Source: Paenibacillus lautus NBRC 15380
Lineage (GTDB): Bacteria; Bacillota; Bacilli; Paenibacillales; Paenibacillaceae
DNA: 64,000 bases
Assembly (NCBI RefSeq): GCF_004000945.1
Contig: NZ_BIMF01000005.1
Coordinates: 124,001 to 188,000 of the forward strand
Direction of reading: 5' to 3'
In this document: positions 42,940 to 51,894 of the stretch, in pieces
Position numbering within the stretch: the stretch's first letter is position 1
Layout of the letters: every line of letters begins with the position of its first letter
The notes under the pieces: model-generated
Told to the model about the DNA's origin: nothing
What the model saw: the letters and a program-made list of their open reading frames with translations, nothing else
The model's database searches: none
Position numbers and translations under genes: made by a program

Positions 42940-44136
42940 TCACATCCCGGTGGATGTACCGGTTGTGGGGTGTGATTTGCCGTATGGACGAACACCGCCA
43001 TTTTTTCTTGTTCCAGCGATTCCGACAAGCCACTTCCCGAACGGCAGCTTGACGAGCAAGCGTGTGGCACCGTAAGCCACGCCCACGCTGATGATCCATG
43101 AAGAGAGTATCCGAACCAGAGGGTGCATGCTGATCAGCAAAGATTCATCGACTGCATAGCTTATACGCAGTGTCAAAAGATGCATCAGGTAGGCACCATA
43201 CGAATAGAGCCCAATGGAGGCAAGAAGCGCATTCGCTCCCGCCCCGGCATGACGACATATCCAGCCGGCCACATCGTACATGACCAATATAGAGCTAATC
43301 AGGAAAAGTGCCATCATCGGGCGAAGCAGTGATAAGGAATAGAACGTGATTGTGCCATTCGCAGCGGAACGAAGTTCATTAACGGCCTGCATGAGCATCC
43401 ATCCGAACAAAAACGCGAAGATGAGCCATATAGCCGGCCGTGCCTTTTGCAGCCATTTTTCCCAAGAGTCATGGTATAAACCGGCGGCCGCACCCAGCGC
43501 AAAATAGAAGAAATAATAGAGTGCGTTCCGATCCGCGTAGGTTGTAAACAGCTCGCTCCATACCGGAATTTTCAAGCTTCCCATCCATTGGCCAATATCA
43601 TTAATTATCCCTGTTAAACCCACGTACAATAACCCGGATAAAATCAATATCGTAAGCTGCGTCTGCCAGCCCCATCGTTCCTTCACTCCCAATATCGCGG
43701 AGCGGAACAGGGGGTACAGCAAATAAAATTGAAATAACATAATAATATACCAAAAATGCGAGCTCGATTTCCCGCTTAACCATACTTCCCCAAGATACTT
43801 CCAATCCTCAATGACAGCGGGATTAAATTTATGATTGATCAATAAAGTAATCAAGGTCCAAACCGCAAATGGAACGTAGATGTCACCAAAACGCCTCTTG
43901 ATAAACCCTCCGTAATGCAGTTGACCTTTATCGTTATAGAACAGCACCATGCCGGTAATAAAAATAAAGACGGGCACAGCAAATTTCGTCGCCATCAGAA
44001 GAACTGCCATCATCAAACCATCACCTGTCGTCATTCCCGGCGCGACAGAATAATGCGCAATGGAGTGCTGTAAGACCACGGCTAGAAAAGCAATTCCCCG
44101 CAGGCGCTCGATTTCCGGTATTCTTTCTTTGGGCAT
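42940..44136 (-). CDS. Acyltransferase family membrane protein (OafA/YrhL-like, acyltransferase 3)
   Basis: 398 aa from ATG at 44136 (AAGGGGGAG upstream). About ten membrane helices with the family start EIERLRGIAFLAVVLQHS, in which the His is the catalytic candidate, and FIFITGMVLFYN. Members O-acetylate surface polysaccharides, peptidoglycan or small molecules. Single gene, ends at a strong terminator. The acceptor is unknown. Confidence 0.9.
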   Translation of the reverse strand: MPKERIPEIERLRGIAFLAVVLQHSIAHYSVAPGMTTGDGLMMAVLLMATKFAVPVFIFITGMVLFYNDKGQLHYGGFIKRRFGDIYVPFAVWTLITLLINHKFNPAVIEDWKYLGEVWLSGKSSSHFWYIIMLFQFYLLYPLFRSAILGVKERWGWQTQLTILILSGLLYVGLTGIINDIGQWMGSLKIPVWSELFTTYADRNALYYFFYFALGAAAGLYHDSWEKWLQKARPAIWLIFAFLFGWMLMQAVNELRSAANGTITFYSLSLLRPMMALFLISSILVMYDVAGWICRHAGAGANALLASIGLYSYGAYLMHLLTLRISYAVDESLLISMHPLVRILSSWIISVGVAYGATRLLVKLPFGKWLVGIAGTRKNGGVRPYGKSHPTTGTSTGM

Positions 44137-44329
44137 ACTGCTCCCCCTTCGTCTGACTTCGTGTGAACACCCCTCATTGTAAGGGAGACTGCCCTTGATC
44201 GGGTAATCCAATTATTTACTGATGCTAATGTTATAAGCAAAATGAAGTATGATCTATATGGTTATGTATCTTAAGAAACACATCAATCAAAAGTACCTTA
44301 ACAGAAGACAGAACGTGGTTGATATCTAT

Positions 44330-44358
44330 AAAAAAACCGGCTCCATTCGGAACCGGTT
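44330..44358 (-). terminator. Terminator of the general stress protein gene
   Basis: AACCGGCTCC pairs with GGAACCGGTT (one mismatch), four-base loop, followed on the minus strand by a run of T. Confidence 0.8.
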
Positions 44359-44367
44359 GATGTTTCC

Positions 44368-44919
44368 TTACAGCAGCGTAGTCCCTCGCGGCGGAAGCGT
44401 GTCGTCTCGATCCAGATCTACCGCTCCGGCACGGCCCTCGTTTCTGTAATCATAATCGCGGAATATATCGTAGATGCCTGTATTTTCTTGATCAGCATCA
44501 ACCAAAACCAGAATCCGTCCTTGCTCGATATGAGACTCGTACTCTTTCGCCTCGTCTTCCGGAATGCCAAGGCCGATAAAACCACCGACCAACCCGCCGG
44601 CTCCCGCACCGACTGCTGCGCCGGTAAGCGTCGCTGCTATAGGTCCTGCGGCAAGAATCGGGCCGATGCCGGGAATAGCCAAAGCCCCAAGTCCTGCCAG
44701 CAAACCTGCCGTACCTCCGAGTATGCCGCCTGTTGCTGCACCTGCAGCTACCCCTTCAGGCGCCATCGTCCCCGTCTGCTCGGCAATCATATCTGCTTCG
44801 CGTTTATCCTTCGCTATAATGGAAATGGCATCGTTCGGAATCCCATGCCGTTGAAGCTGCTCGATGGCTTGAGCCGCTTCCTGTTCCGAACGGAATACTC
44901 CAACAATTTTCTTCTCCAT
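44368..44919 (-). CDS. General stress protein (YflT-like domain, glycine-zipper)
   Basis: 183 aa. Residues 1-50 (VGVFRSEQEAAQAIEQLQRHGI) match the general stress protein 17M/YflT domain. The middle (about 55-118) is a Gly/Ala-rich glycine-zipper segment that could insert in or lie on a membrane, followed by an acidic segment and an Asp/Arg-rich tail. The YflT domain is linked to the SigB regulon in B. subtilis; here a GTTTAA-14-GGGTAA element sits 39 bases upstream. Confidence 0.85.
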   Translation of the reverse strand: MEKKIVGVFRSEQEAAQAIEQLQRHGIPNDAISIIAKDKREADMIAEQTGTMAPEGVAAGAATGGILGGTAGLLAGLGALAIPGIGPILAAGPIAATLTGAAVGAGAGGLVGGFIGLGIPEDEAKEYESHIEQGRILVLVDADQENTGIYDIFRDYDYRNEGRAGAVDLDRDDTLPPRGTTLL

Positions 44920-44957
44920 GATAAACCCTCCTTATCGGTGGTCGTTCCTATTTAACA

Positions 44958-44983
44958 TTACCCGACGGAGGGGGAAATTAAAC
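44958..44983 (-). promoter_or_regulatory. SigB-like promoter of the general stress protein gene
   Basis: Minus strand GTTTAA (44978-44983), 14 bases, GGGTAA (44958-44963), close to the SigB consensus GTTTAA-N12-15-GGGTAT. SigF-type recognition is an alternative, since many Paenibacillus are thought to lack SigB. Confidence 0.55.
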
Positions 44984-44997
44984 GTGACACTGCTGTG

Positions 44998-47508
44998 TTA
45001 AGCCTTGGGCCGGGTCCGATGGGTTGCAGTCGCCTCCATGGGATCATCAGGCCAATAATGTTTAGGGTATCTCCCCTTTAAGTCTTTTTTCACCTCGAAA
45101 TAGCCGCTGCGCCAGAAACTGGATAGATCCGAGGTCACCTGAACGGGCCTTTGGGCGGGTGACAACAAATGCAAGGTCAAAGCAACCCGACCCTCGGCAA
45201 TCCGCGGCGTATCCTGGAGTCCGAACATCTCCTGCAGGCGGACAGCCAGGAACGGTTGTTCAGGGTCACTGTAGTTAACTGGGATCAAGGACCCGCTCGG
45301 CACCCTGATATGAGTCGGCGCTTCCTTCTGAAGCTGCTGCTTTTGCTCCCAGCTAAGCATATGCTCCAAGAGCGTTCCCGGAGCAAGACGTCTTATATCA
45401 TTTCGATTCCGCAGCCCTTCCAAATAAGGGAGCAGCCACTCCTCCGCTTGATTCAGCAGGCCCTCGTCCGAAACATCTGGCCAATTTCCCTCGGGATCAT
45501 GCCGGAACATAAAGGCCAGCCGCTCTCTCAGCTGCAATGCTGCCTTGCTCCACTGCAACAATCCAAGGCCCTCCTGCCTGATCCCTTGCAGCAGGGCTAG
45601 CGCTATTTCCTCCCCAGTCGGATTCGAATAGGCTTGTTCCTTGATAACGAGGGCTCCAAGCATCAGCTTCTGCCTCGCCCTGATGCTGCCGGAAGCAGAA
45701 TCCCATACGACCTCTTTACGCTGTTCCATCTCGTCAAAATAATACTTATCAAGCCATAATTCATCCATTTCAGATGCAAGCTGAATATTCCCGTCTGCGC
45801 CTTGATCATCAACGGCAGCGACCACAATATACTGGGCACGGCTCATAGGCTGAACCGACACCAATTTCACGCCTCTGCCGCTGCGCATCAGGAACCCGCT
45901 TCCTCCCCTGTTCTTCGCAATCCGTTCCGGGTAGGCAAACGACAGTAATAGGCCGCAGAAATTCAGGTTCCCGCTTATCGTATATGCGACATTTAGCTGT
46001 GTATGCAGTTTCCTGATCTCTTGTTTCATCCGCTGGAGCACGGCTTCACTTGTCATGTCTTGCTCAGCCGATCGCTGACCCTGGCGCTCAAACAAGAGTA
46101 GACGTTCCACACGTGATCGCAAATCCTGATCCCGTATGGCCTCACCTCTGCTCATGATATCACGCTCCTGAAGCAGTACAGCGATTCGGATGGCCAGTGA
46201 CGCCTCACCTATTTCTTGTGCCCTTATCAGCATATGAGCCAGCCTCGGATGGAGCCCAAGCAGGGCCATCTCACGGCCATGCTGGGTGATACTTCCCGAA
46301 TCATCCAGAGCCGACAGCTGCCTCAATAAAGCTTGTCCTTGCGTAAGAGCTGGTCGCGGCGGCGCATCCAGCCAGGCAAGCTGCTCCGGATCACGCGTCC
46401 CCCATACCGCCAATTCCAAGGCCAGCGGCGTCAGGTCGGATTCACGGATCGCCGGAATGGTGCTTTCCGGCAGATGGCGATGCTCTTCCTCACTCCATAA
46501 GCGATAACATACACCAGCCGATACACGTCCGGCCCTTCCCCTTCTCTGATCCGCGGATGCCCGGGATAACCGTCTCGTAATCAATTGCGGCAGTCCCGTT
46601 CTCGGCGAGAACACCTCCGTGCGCATATAACCGCTGTCAACGACGGTCTTGATTCCCTCGATCGTAATACTGCTCTCGGCAATGCTTGTAGAGAGTACAA
46701 TTTTACGCCTGCCGTTCGAATCGCGTCTGATTGCGTCATCCTGCTTCTCCGCTGGAAGCGCGCTGTATAACTCCCGAATGACGACATCTTGGCTTAAACC
46801 CGTTCTTAATAATTCGTTAGCGGTTTTCCTGATTTCACGGGCTCCCGGTAAAAATACAAGGATATCGCCTTGCTGTTCGGAAAGTGCCCGCAAGATGGCA
46901 TTCGCCGCACCTTTATGCAACTCGTCGAGAGAGAATGAGCGTAAATAGTGAGTAGATACTGGAAAAGCACGCCCTTCGCTAACGATGACCGGTGCGTCGC
47001 CAAGAAGCCTCGCGACTGGCTCAGCCTCAAGGGTAGCAGACATGACGAGCAGCCTTAAGTCTTCCCGCAGCACCGACTGGGATTCCATCGCAAAAGCCAG
47101 GCCGGTATCGGCCTGTAAATTTCGTTCATGGAATTCGTCGAATATAATCATACCGATGCCGGTTAATTCCGGATCATCCTGCAGCATGCGCGTCAGGATG
47201 CCTTCCGTCACGACTTCGATCCGAGTGTTCTGACCGATCTTGCTGTCCATTCGGACGCGATAACCGATCGTCTCACCAACGGCCTCTCCCAAAGAGGATG
47301 CCATATAACTCGCGGCCGAGCGCGCTGCAATTCTTCTGGGCTCCAGCATGATGATCCGCTTGCCTTCCAGCCAGCTTTCATTCAAAAATGCTAAGGGCAC
47401 CTGGGTCGTCTTCCCTGCACCCGGTTCAGCAATCAAAACCGCATGGGTTCCAGTAGATAAAGCCATTTTCAATTGTGGAAGTATGCGGTGAATCGGTAAT
47501 TCAGTCAT
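44998..47508 (-). CDS. hrpB: ATP-dependent RNA helicase HrpB
   Basis: 836 aa DExH-box helicase: Walker A AEPGAGKTTQVPLA (about 26-39), DEFHERN (motif II, about 114-120), SATLE (motif III), RRGRAGR (motif VI), then the ratchet/OB-type regions and the HrpB C-terminal domain, in which RYPKHYWPDDP near the end is characteristic. HrpB's role is poorly defined; unlike HrpA it is not tied to a known pathway. Full length for the family. Confidence 0.94.
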   Translation of the reverse strand: MTELPIHRILPQLKMALSTGTHAVLIAEPGAGKTTQVPLAFLNESWLEGKRIIMLEPRRIAARSAASYMASSLGEAVGETIGYRVRMDSKIGQNTRIEVVTEGILTRMLQDDPELTGIGMIIFDEFHERNLQADTGLAFAMESQSVLREDLRLLVMSATLEAEPVARLLGDAPVIVSEGRAFPVSTHYLRSFSLDELHKGAANAILRALSEQQGDILVFLPGAREIRKTANELLRTGLSQDVVIRELYSALPAEKQDDAIRRDSNGRRKIVLSTSIAESSITIEGIKTVVDSGYMRTEVFSPRTGLPQLITRRLSRASADQRRGRAGRVSAGVCYRLWSEEEHRHLPESTIPAIRESDLTPLALELAVWGTRDPEQLAWLDAPPRPALTQGQALLRQLSALDDSGSITQHGREMALLGLHPRLAHMLIRAQEIGEASLAIRIAVLLQERDIMSRGEAIRDQDLRSRVERLLLFERQGQRSAEQDMTSEAVLQRMKQEIRKLHTQLNVAYTISGNLNFCGLLLSFAYPERIAKNRGGSGFLMRSGRGVKLVSVQPMSRAQYIVVAAVDDQGADGNIQLASEMDELWLDKYYFDEMEQRKEVVWDSASGSIRARQKLMLGALVIKEQAYSNPTGEEIALALLQGIRQEGLGLLQWSKAALQLRERLAFMFRHDPEGNWPDVSDEGLLNQAEEWLLPYLEGLRNRNDIRRLAPGTLLEHMLSWEQKQQLQKEAPTHIRVPSGSLIPVNYSDPEQPFLAVRLQEMFGLQDTPRIAEGRVALTLHLLSPAQRPVQVTSDLSSFWRSGYFEVKKDLKGRYPKHYWPDDPMEATATHRTRPKA

Positions 47509-47693
47509 GGATACATCTCCGTTATCCTATCAAATATCAATATAATCCCTTAATTATATAAAACAGCTGATGTACGTCAAGGGGAGCTGCTTGTGCCACG
47601 GCTGGAAAGTATCGATATAATTGCGATACAATATGAATATCATTCCCATGTAAACATAAACATCAAGATTCATGTAGTCGGAAGGTGAAATGT

Positions 47694-48671
47694 ATGGAGT
47701 TGCACGCCACATTTCGCGGCCGCTTTGCCCCTACGCCATCAGGAAAGATGCACATCGGCAATGCGTTGACCGCTTTACTTGGATGGCTGCAAATCAGGAG
47801 TATGGACGGACAATATATACTCCGTATAGAAGATATCGATGTGCAGCGTTCTCGCCAGGAGCTTGCCGTGGAGATGATGAGAGATCTGGAATGGCTCGGC
47901 TTGGATTGGGATGAAGGTCCCGGTCTTGCCGGGGCCTACGGACCTTATCATCAGGCGGCACGCCAAGCGTTATACGAACGGGAAATCACAAAGCTGAAGG
48001 AATCGAATAAACTGTACCCCTGCTATTGCAGTCGGGCCGACATAACGGCTGCAGCCAGCGCACCGCACGGCATTGCATCGGAAGGCCTACGCTACCCGGG
48101 AACTTGTAGAGATTTATCTCGGGAGGAAGCGGCGCTTAGAGCGCTTCATAAGAAGCCTTCGCTGCGGATGAAGGTACCGCAAACCAACGTTTCCTTTGTT
48201 GATGGCATCGCCGGAGAGCAGTCCTATCGGCTATCCGATGGGGGAGACTTTGTGGTTCGCAGAGCAGACGATATCATCTCCTATCAACTCGCGGTGGTCG
48301 TTGATGATGCGTTAATGGGCATAACCCATGTACTTCGAGGAGCCGATCTGCTAGACTCCACCCCACGTCAGCTTCTCTTATACCAAGCGTTGGGCTACAA
48401 GCCGCCACAGTTTGCGCATACCCCATTGATGGTAGATGCGGAAGGCAGAAGGCTCGCCAAGAGAACCCGCGGACTTAGCCTCTCATTTCTTCGCGGCCAG
48501 GGCATCATGCCCGAGCGCATCATCGGCTGGCTGGCTTGGACCGTCGGTCTCCTGGAACATCCGGAATCCGTTCGCCCTGCGGATCTAATTCCTGTTTTTG
48601 ACTTATCAAAAGTACCTCCTGCCCCGATAAAAATAACGGATCATGTCAAACGTCAGCTGTTTGAATCCTGA
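47694..48671 (+). CDS. gluQRS: Glutamyl-Q tRNA(Asp) synthetase
   Basis: 325 aa from ATG at 47694 (GGAAGGTG upstream); GTG at 47685 lies in that site. The class I catalytic core of GluRS without the anticodon-binding half: RFAPTPSGKMHIGN (HIGH-type motif), CYCSR plus CRD (zinc ligands) and LAKRTRG in place of KMSKS. It attaches glutamate to queuosine in tRNA(Asp). Length matches the family. Confidence 0.95.
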   Translation: MELHATFRGRFAPTPSGKMHIGNALTALLGWLQIRSMDGQYILRIEDIDVQRSRQELAVEMMRDLEWLGLDWDEGPGLAGAYGPYHQAARQALYEREITKLKESNKLYPCYCSRADITAAASAPHGIASEGLRYPGTCRDLSREEAALRALHKKPSLRMKVPQTNVSFVDGIAGEQSYRLSDGGDFVVRRADDIISYQLAVVVDDALMGITHVLRGADLLDSTPRQLLLYQALGYKPPQFAHTPLMVDAEGRRLAKRTRGLSLSFLRGQGIMPERIIGWLAWTVGLLEHPESVRPADLIPVFDLSKVPPAPIKITDHVKRQLFES

Positions 48672-48742
48672 TTGCGATTCATCGAAATAAGGGATTCATG
48701 AGCAATATTCCAATTACGTTCCTTCGTATCCTGATAAACAAT

Positions 48743-48789
48743 CAGCGCCAGCACTTTCATCCTCAAAAAGAGAAGAAAGGCTGGCGCTG
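48743..48789. terminator. Bidirectional terminator between gluQRS and the DUF1992 gene
   Basis: Perfect 10-bp stem CAGCGCCAGC (48743-48752) with GCTGGCGCTG (48780-48789); convergent genes flank it. Confidence 0.7.
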
Positions 48790-48794
48790 TTCTG

Positions 48795-49175
48795 TTATTC
48801 CTCATGGGTTAATCGTTCCCTGACCTTGGACTCATACTGCGTAAACGCGCTATTCCCGCTAAGCCCCCGCTGTTCCATCAGCAATTGCAATCTAAGATGC
48901 TTTTCATTCAGCTTGCGTTGAAGCCGCTCCTGCTCACCGTCGTTCCGGGCAGCACCGAGCAAGTCATACAGCTGAACGCATTCCTTGCGAAGCGTAACTT
49001 CTTCAGGGACATAACCCGCATTTTTCATGATGCGGTAGGACATTCTCAGATCCTCCGGAATGTGTGAAAGATCGTCGATCGGAAGTTTCTTCCCGGCAAG
49101 AGGCAAATGATCGAGCTCTCCGTTGCGGATCGCTTCTTCGATCTTCTGCTCAGCCAATCTGGAAAAGATGCTCAT
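48795..49175 (-). CDS. DUF1992 protein (DnaJ-homologue subfamily C member 28 domain)
   Basis: 126 aa. The start FSRLAEQKIEEAIRNGELDHLPLAGK with PIDDLSHIPEDLRMSYRIMKNAGYVPEE (in separate parts) is the DUF1992 signature, mostly helical. The family occurs in bacteria and, next to a J-domain, in eukaryotes; bacterial function is unknown. Single gene; GGAGG precedes the ATG. Confidence 0.9.
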   Translation of the reverse strand: MSIFSRLAEQKIEEAIRNGELDHLPLAGKKLPIDDLSHIPEDLRMSYRIMKNAGYVPEEVTLRKECVQLYDLLGAARNDGEQERLQRKLNEKHLRLQLLMEQRGLSGNSAFTQYESKVRERLTHEE

Positions 49176-49285
49176 GATTACCCAGCCTCCTCCTTTTTTC
49201 CTTCGTCCTCCTTATCATATAGCAGCGCCTTTTATATTCCAAGTTCTAAATGCAGGGAACCCTCAGGGTGTTTTTCCTGCTCCAT

Positions 49286-50083
49286 TTACAAGAGCGATTC
49301 GGCTCCATCTATGAAGATTTGCGCCCCGGTAATATGTCTGGATTGATCGGAAGCGAGAAACGCCACCAAATCAGCCACCTCTTCAGGTGTACCCGGACCG
49401 TCTGACAGCGGCTGACTCCCCTCGGGATATTCCACCGGAATCACGATCTCCTCCAGATCTCCCTGTTTCTTCGTGCTTTGATCAATGTTGGTGGATATCG
49501 CGCCGGGACAGATGACATTCACCCTGATTTTGAATTTCGCCAGCTCCAACGCGGCCATCTTCGCAAAAGCCACCTGTCCCGCTTTAGTTGTGCTGTAGGC
49601 GCTCATCCCAAAGTTGGAGAAGGTTCGGGTGCCATTGACGGAGCTGGTAATGATAATGCTGCCCTGTCCCCGTTTCTTGAGATGCGGAATCGCATATTTG
49701 ACCGTCAGAAACGTACCGTTCAAATTCACGTTCAGCGTCTTGGTCCATTCCTCCAGCTTCATTTCATCAATTGGCGTCATCACGCCGTTAATCCCTGCAT
49801 TGGCGAATACGATATCGACGCCGCCAAAAATCTCCACTGTTTCGAGGACTGCCTTCTCTACCCGGTCAGGATCTGTGGTATCCACGTCAAAGGCTCTGGC
49901 GGAACCATCGCGAATCAAGTTGATCTCCGATTCCGCTTTATTCGTTCGGTCATCCAACAGATCGAATAAGGCAACATTTGCGCCTTCCTTTGCCAGCTGA
50001 ATGGCCGCAGCCTTCCCAATGCCTGATCCGGCTCCGGTAATGATAGCTGTTCTCCCATGAAAACGTCCGTGTCCTTCATTCAT
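49286..50083 (-). CDS. SDR-family oxidoreductase, paralogue of 16140-16931
   Basis: 265 aa. Rossmann motif TGAGSGIG (about 17-24), NAG, and YSTTK (Tyr/Lys), with the same PGAISTNIDQST and EYPEGSQPLSDGPG inserts and the same ITGxxIFIDGAESLL ending as the SDR at 16140-16931. AAGGAG lies 11 bases before the ATG. The two may act on related substrates or represent an older duplication; neither has a linked pathway gene. Confidence 0.92.
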   Translation of the reverse strand: MNEGHGRFHGRTAIITGAGSGIGKAAAIQLAKEGANVALFDLLDDRTNKAESEINLIRDGSARAFDVDTTDPDRVEKAVLETVEIFGGVDIVFANAGINGVMTPIDEMKLEEWTKTLNVNLNGTFLTVKYAIPHLKKRGQGSIIITSSVNGTRTFSNFGMSAYSTTKAGQVAFAKMAALELAKFKIRVNVICPGAISTNIDQSTKKQGDLEEIVIPVEYPEGSQPLSDGPGTPEEVADLVAFLASDQSRHITGAQIFIDGAESLL

Positions 50084-50184
50084 TATTCACACGCTCCTTT
50101 TTATCGTAATCCGATATGCATTCATCTGTCACAAGATTACCCAAAAGGAGTTGTTTTATAATCAAGATTTCTAATTTTTTGAAC

Positions 50185-50211
50185 AAAAAAGCCGGACCTT
50201 TGGGTCCGACT
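50185..50211 (-). terminator. Terminator of the type VII-like locus
   Basis: CGGACC (50193-50198) pairs with GGTCCG (50203-50208), extended by flanking bases; TTTTTT follows on the minus strand. It marks the probable 3' end of the locus. Confidence 0.82.
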
Positions 50212-50243
50212 CAGCGTTTATCCTAAAAAACATTCTTAGAAAC

Positions 50244-51086
50244 CTACCAAACAATCTCCAGAAAGGAAGCATCATCTTCCAGACCGTCGGTATGGCGAGC
50301 ATTCATTAATACTTGCACTTCCTCATCGGGAATCGGCTCCTTCATGGGATCTAGGTCGTTGAGCCCATCGCTGTATAGCTGAAGCCGATATTCGGTCTCC
50401 GGGTCTAATTTGCACGAAAACACATGAGGACTGCCTCCGATCGGACCACTTCGGGAAGACCAGCGTTCCGACGTTCGGAAACGATCTCCGAATACCGAGG
50501 TGATCTCGTCTTCCTTGCGCCACAAGCGTACCCTGGAGTCACCCTGCCAGGCGAGCCACAACCTCCCTTTGCGACGAAAACCCGAAGAAAGCTCGATGCG
50601 ACCGCAAATGTACATGGCTTCGCTTCCCTTGCGCTGCTTCTCTTCCAGTACTTCTCGAAGCAGCTTGGGCGTTTCGGAGCTCAGGGAATGAGTCCGCATT
50701 TCACGATCAGCTTCATGCGTAAGTTCTTTCAGTTTGCGTTCAAGCGATGCGGTTGTGAGTTCCTCAACCGTTTCCAGCCAGTTCATCAGCCCCTGACCTA
50801 ACAGACGTGAGGCCACATCCCCTCGATAACTCAATCCGACACCATCACACAATACAAAATGGCACACATCTTCATTCATCTTTAATGCAATGAAATCCTG
50901 CCCCATCTCGGAGAGCATGACAGACTCTGCCGCTCTGCCATACGCATAACGACATGTGAACAAATCTTTAATCTTCGTAATCGGTTCTTCCACGGTCTGC
51001 TTGCTCTCATAATAAAACGATGCTGCTTGAGCCTTCCGCTTACGAATGCCCAACGATTCCATGCTTCTTGCGTATGATCGCTTCAT
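50244..51086 (-). CDS. PP2C-family Ser/Thr phosphatase-like protein in the T7SS locus
   Basis: 280 aa. After a 40-residue basic N terminus come the PP2C hallmarks: LCDGVGLSYRGD (metal-binding Asp, in place of DGMGG), WQGDSRVRLW (GDSR), YSDGLND and DDASFLEI (last metal Asp). All core Asp are present, so activity is plausible. There is no membrane helix. GAGAGG precedes the ATG and only 12 bases separate it from the vWA gene. With the kinase-like protein two genes upstream it forms a possible reversible-phosphorylation pair controlling the secretion machine; this is inference. Confidence 0.78.
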   Translation of the reverse strand: MKRSYARSMESLGIRKRKAQAASFYYESKQTVEEPITKIKDLFTCRYAYGRAAESVMLSEMGQDFIALKMNEDVCHFVLCDGVGLSYRGDVASRLLGQGLMNWLETVEELTTASLERKLKELTHEADREMRTHSLSSETPKLLREVLEEKQRKGSEAMYICGRIELSSGFRRKGRLWLAWQGDSRVRLWRKEDEITSVFGDRFRTSERWSSRSGPIGGSPHVFSCKLDPETEYRLQLYSDGLNDLDPMKEPIPDEEVQVLMNARHTDGLEDDASFLEIVW

Positions 51087-51098
51087 CTTTGTGACCTC

Positions 51099-51851
51099 TC
51101 ACCTTACCGGCGTGGCAGCTGACATCTGAAACCCGATGGACACCAGCTCAGAGCAAGTGCCTGGAAGCATCATCAAAGCTCCCGGGCTCAGTTGATAATC
51201 CGCCTCAAGCAGCATTTCTCGATAACTTTCGGGAAGAACGGAAGACATCATTTTAAGTTTGCGCGCATGTTCATCCTCAAGCGAAGTATCAGCCGAAATC
51301 CCTTTCCAGCGGCGTGGTTCGGATATCGGCTGATTCATCAGATGATCAGAAATGAAAATATTCTCCACGAGCACGTTACCGTCCGGAACGCTCATGTTCA
51401 TGATGCGGCGGGCGATCGGTTCCGGATCCTCTCCCGTAGCCACGCCATCCGTCATATGGCACACGAGCGGCGCAGGACAATCCTGCATATTCGGAATCTC
51501 CGATTGCAGGATTTTCTCGGCCTGAAGGAACGCTTTCGCCGAATCGGAGAACCGCTTCGGCGTTAAATCCGGAAGCGAACCGATCGCCGCAATTTCGTCA
51601 ATGCCCTTGATCCCGTTTAACAAATCATAGACATCATCGCTGTATGCAAGGATGGCAATCCGGTACCGAGGCGTCAGCCGATTGCCCTTGGTGGAGCGAA
51701 ACACCATTTGCCGAATGGCCAAGGACAATGCTTCGTAAACGACGTCGATCCGCCTACGGTCCTCCATCAGCATATTCATGGACGCGCTGATATCAATCAG
51801 ATATATAATGAGCGCTGGCGTGCGCTGTGATGCTTGAATGGTATAGTTCAT
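51099..51851 (-). CDS. von Willebrand factor A (vWA) domain protein in the T7SS locus
   Basis: 250 aa from ATG at 51851 (a second ATG at 51863 has a ribosome site that sits too close). The MIDAS metal site is complete: DISAS near residue 20 of the shorter form, a Thr in LPDLTPKR and TDG in CHMTDGVATG. vWA domains often serve as adaptors, together with kinases and phosphatases in TerY-P style operons. No signal peptide or membrane helix, so cytoplasmic. Gap to the phosphatase gene is 12 bases, to the kinase gene 43 bases, so all three are probably one operon. Confidence 0.8.
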   Translation of the reverse strand: MNYTIQASQRTPALIIYLIDISASMNMLMEDRRRIDVVYEALSLAIRQMVFRSTKGNRLTPRYRIAILAYSDDVYDLLNGIKGIDEIAAIGSLPDLTPKRFSDSAKAFLQAEKILQSEIPNMQDCPAPLVCHMTDGVATGEDPEPIARRIMNMSVPDGNVLVENIFISDHLMNQPISEPRRWKGISADTSLEDEHARKLKMMSSVLPESYREMLLEADYQLSPGALMMLPGTCSELVSIGFQMSAATPVR

Positions 51852-51894
51852 CGTGAATAACATTCACCCCTGCATTTTCGTCATGTTTACTTCT

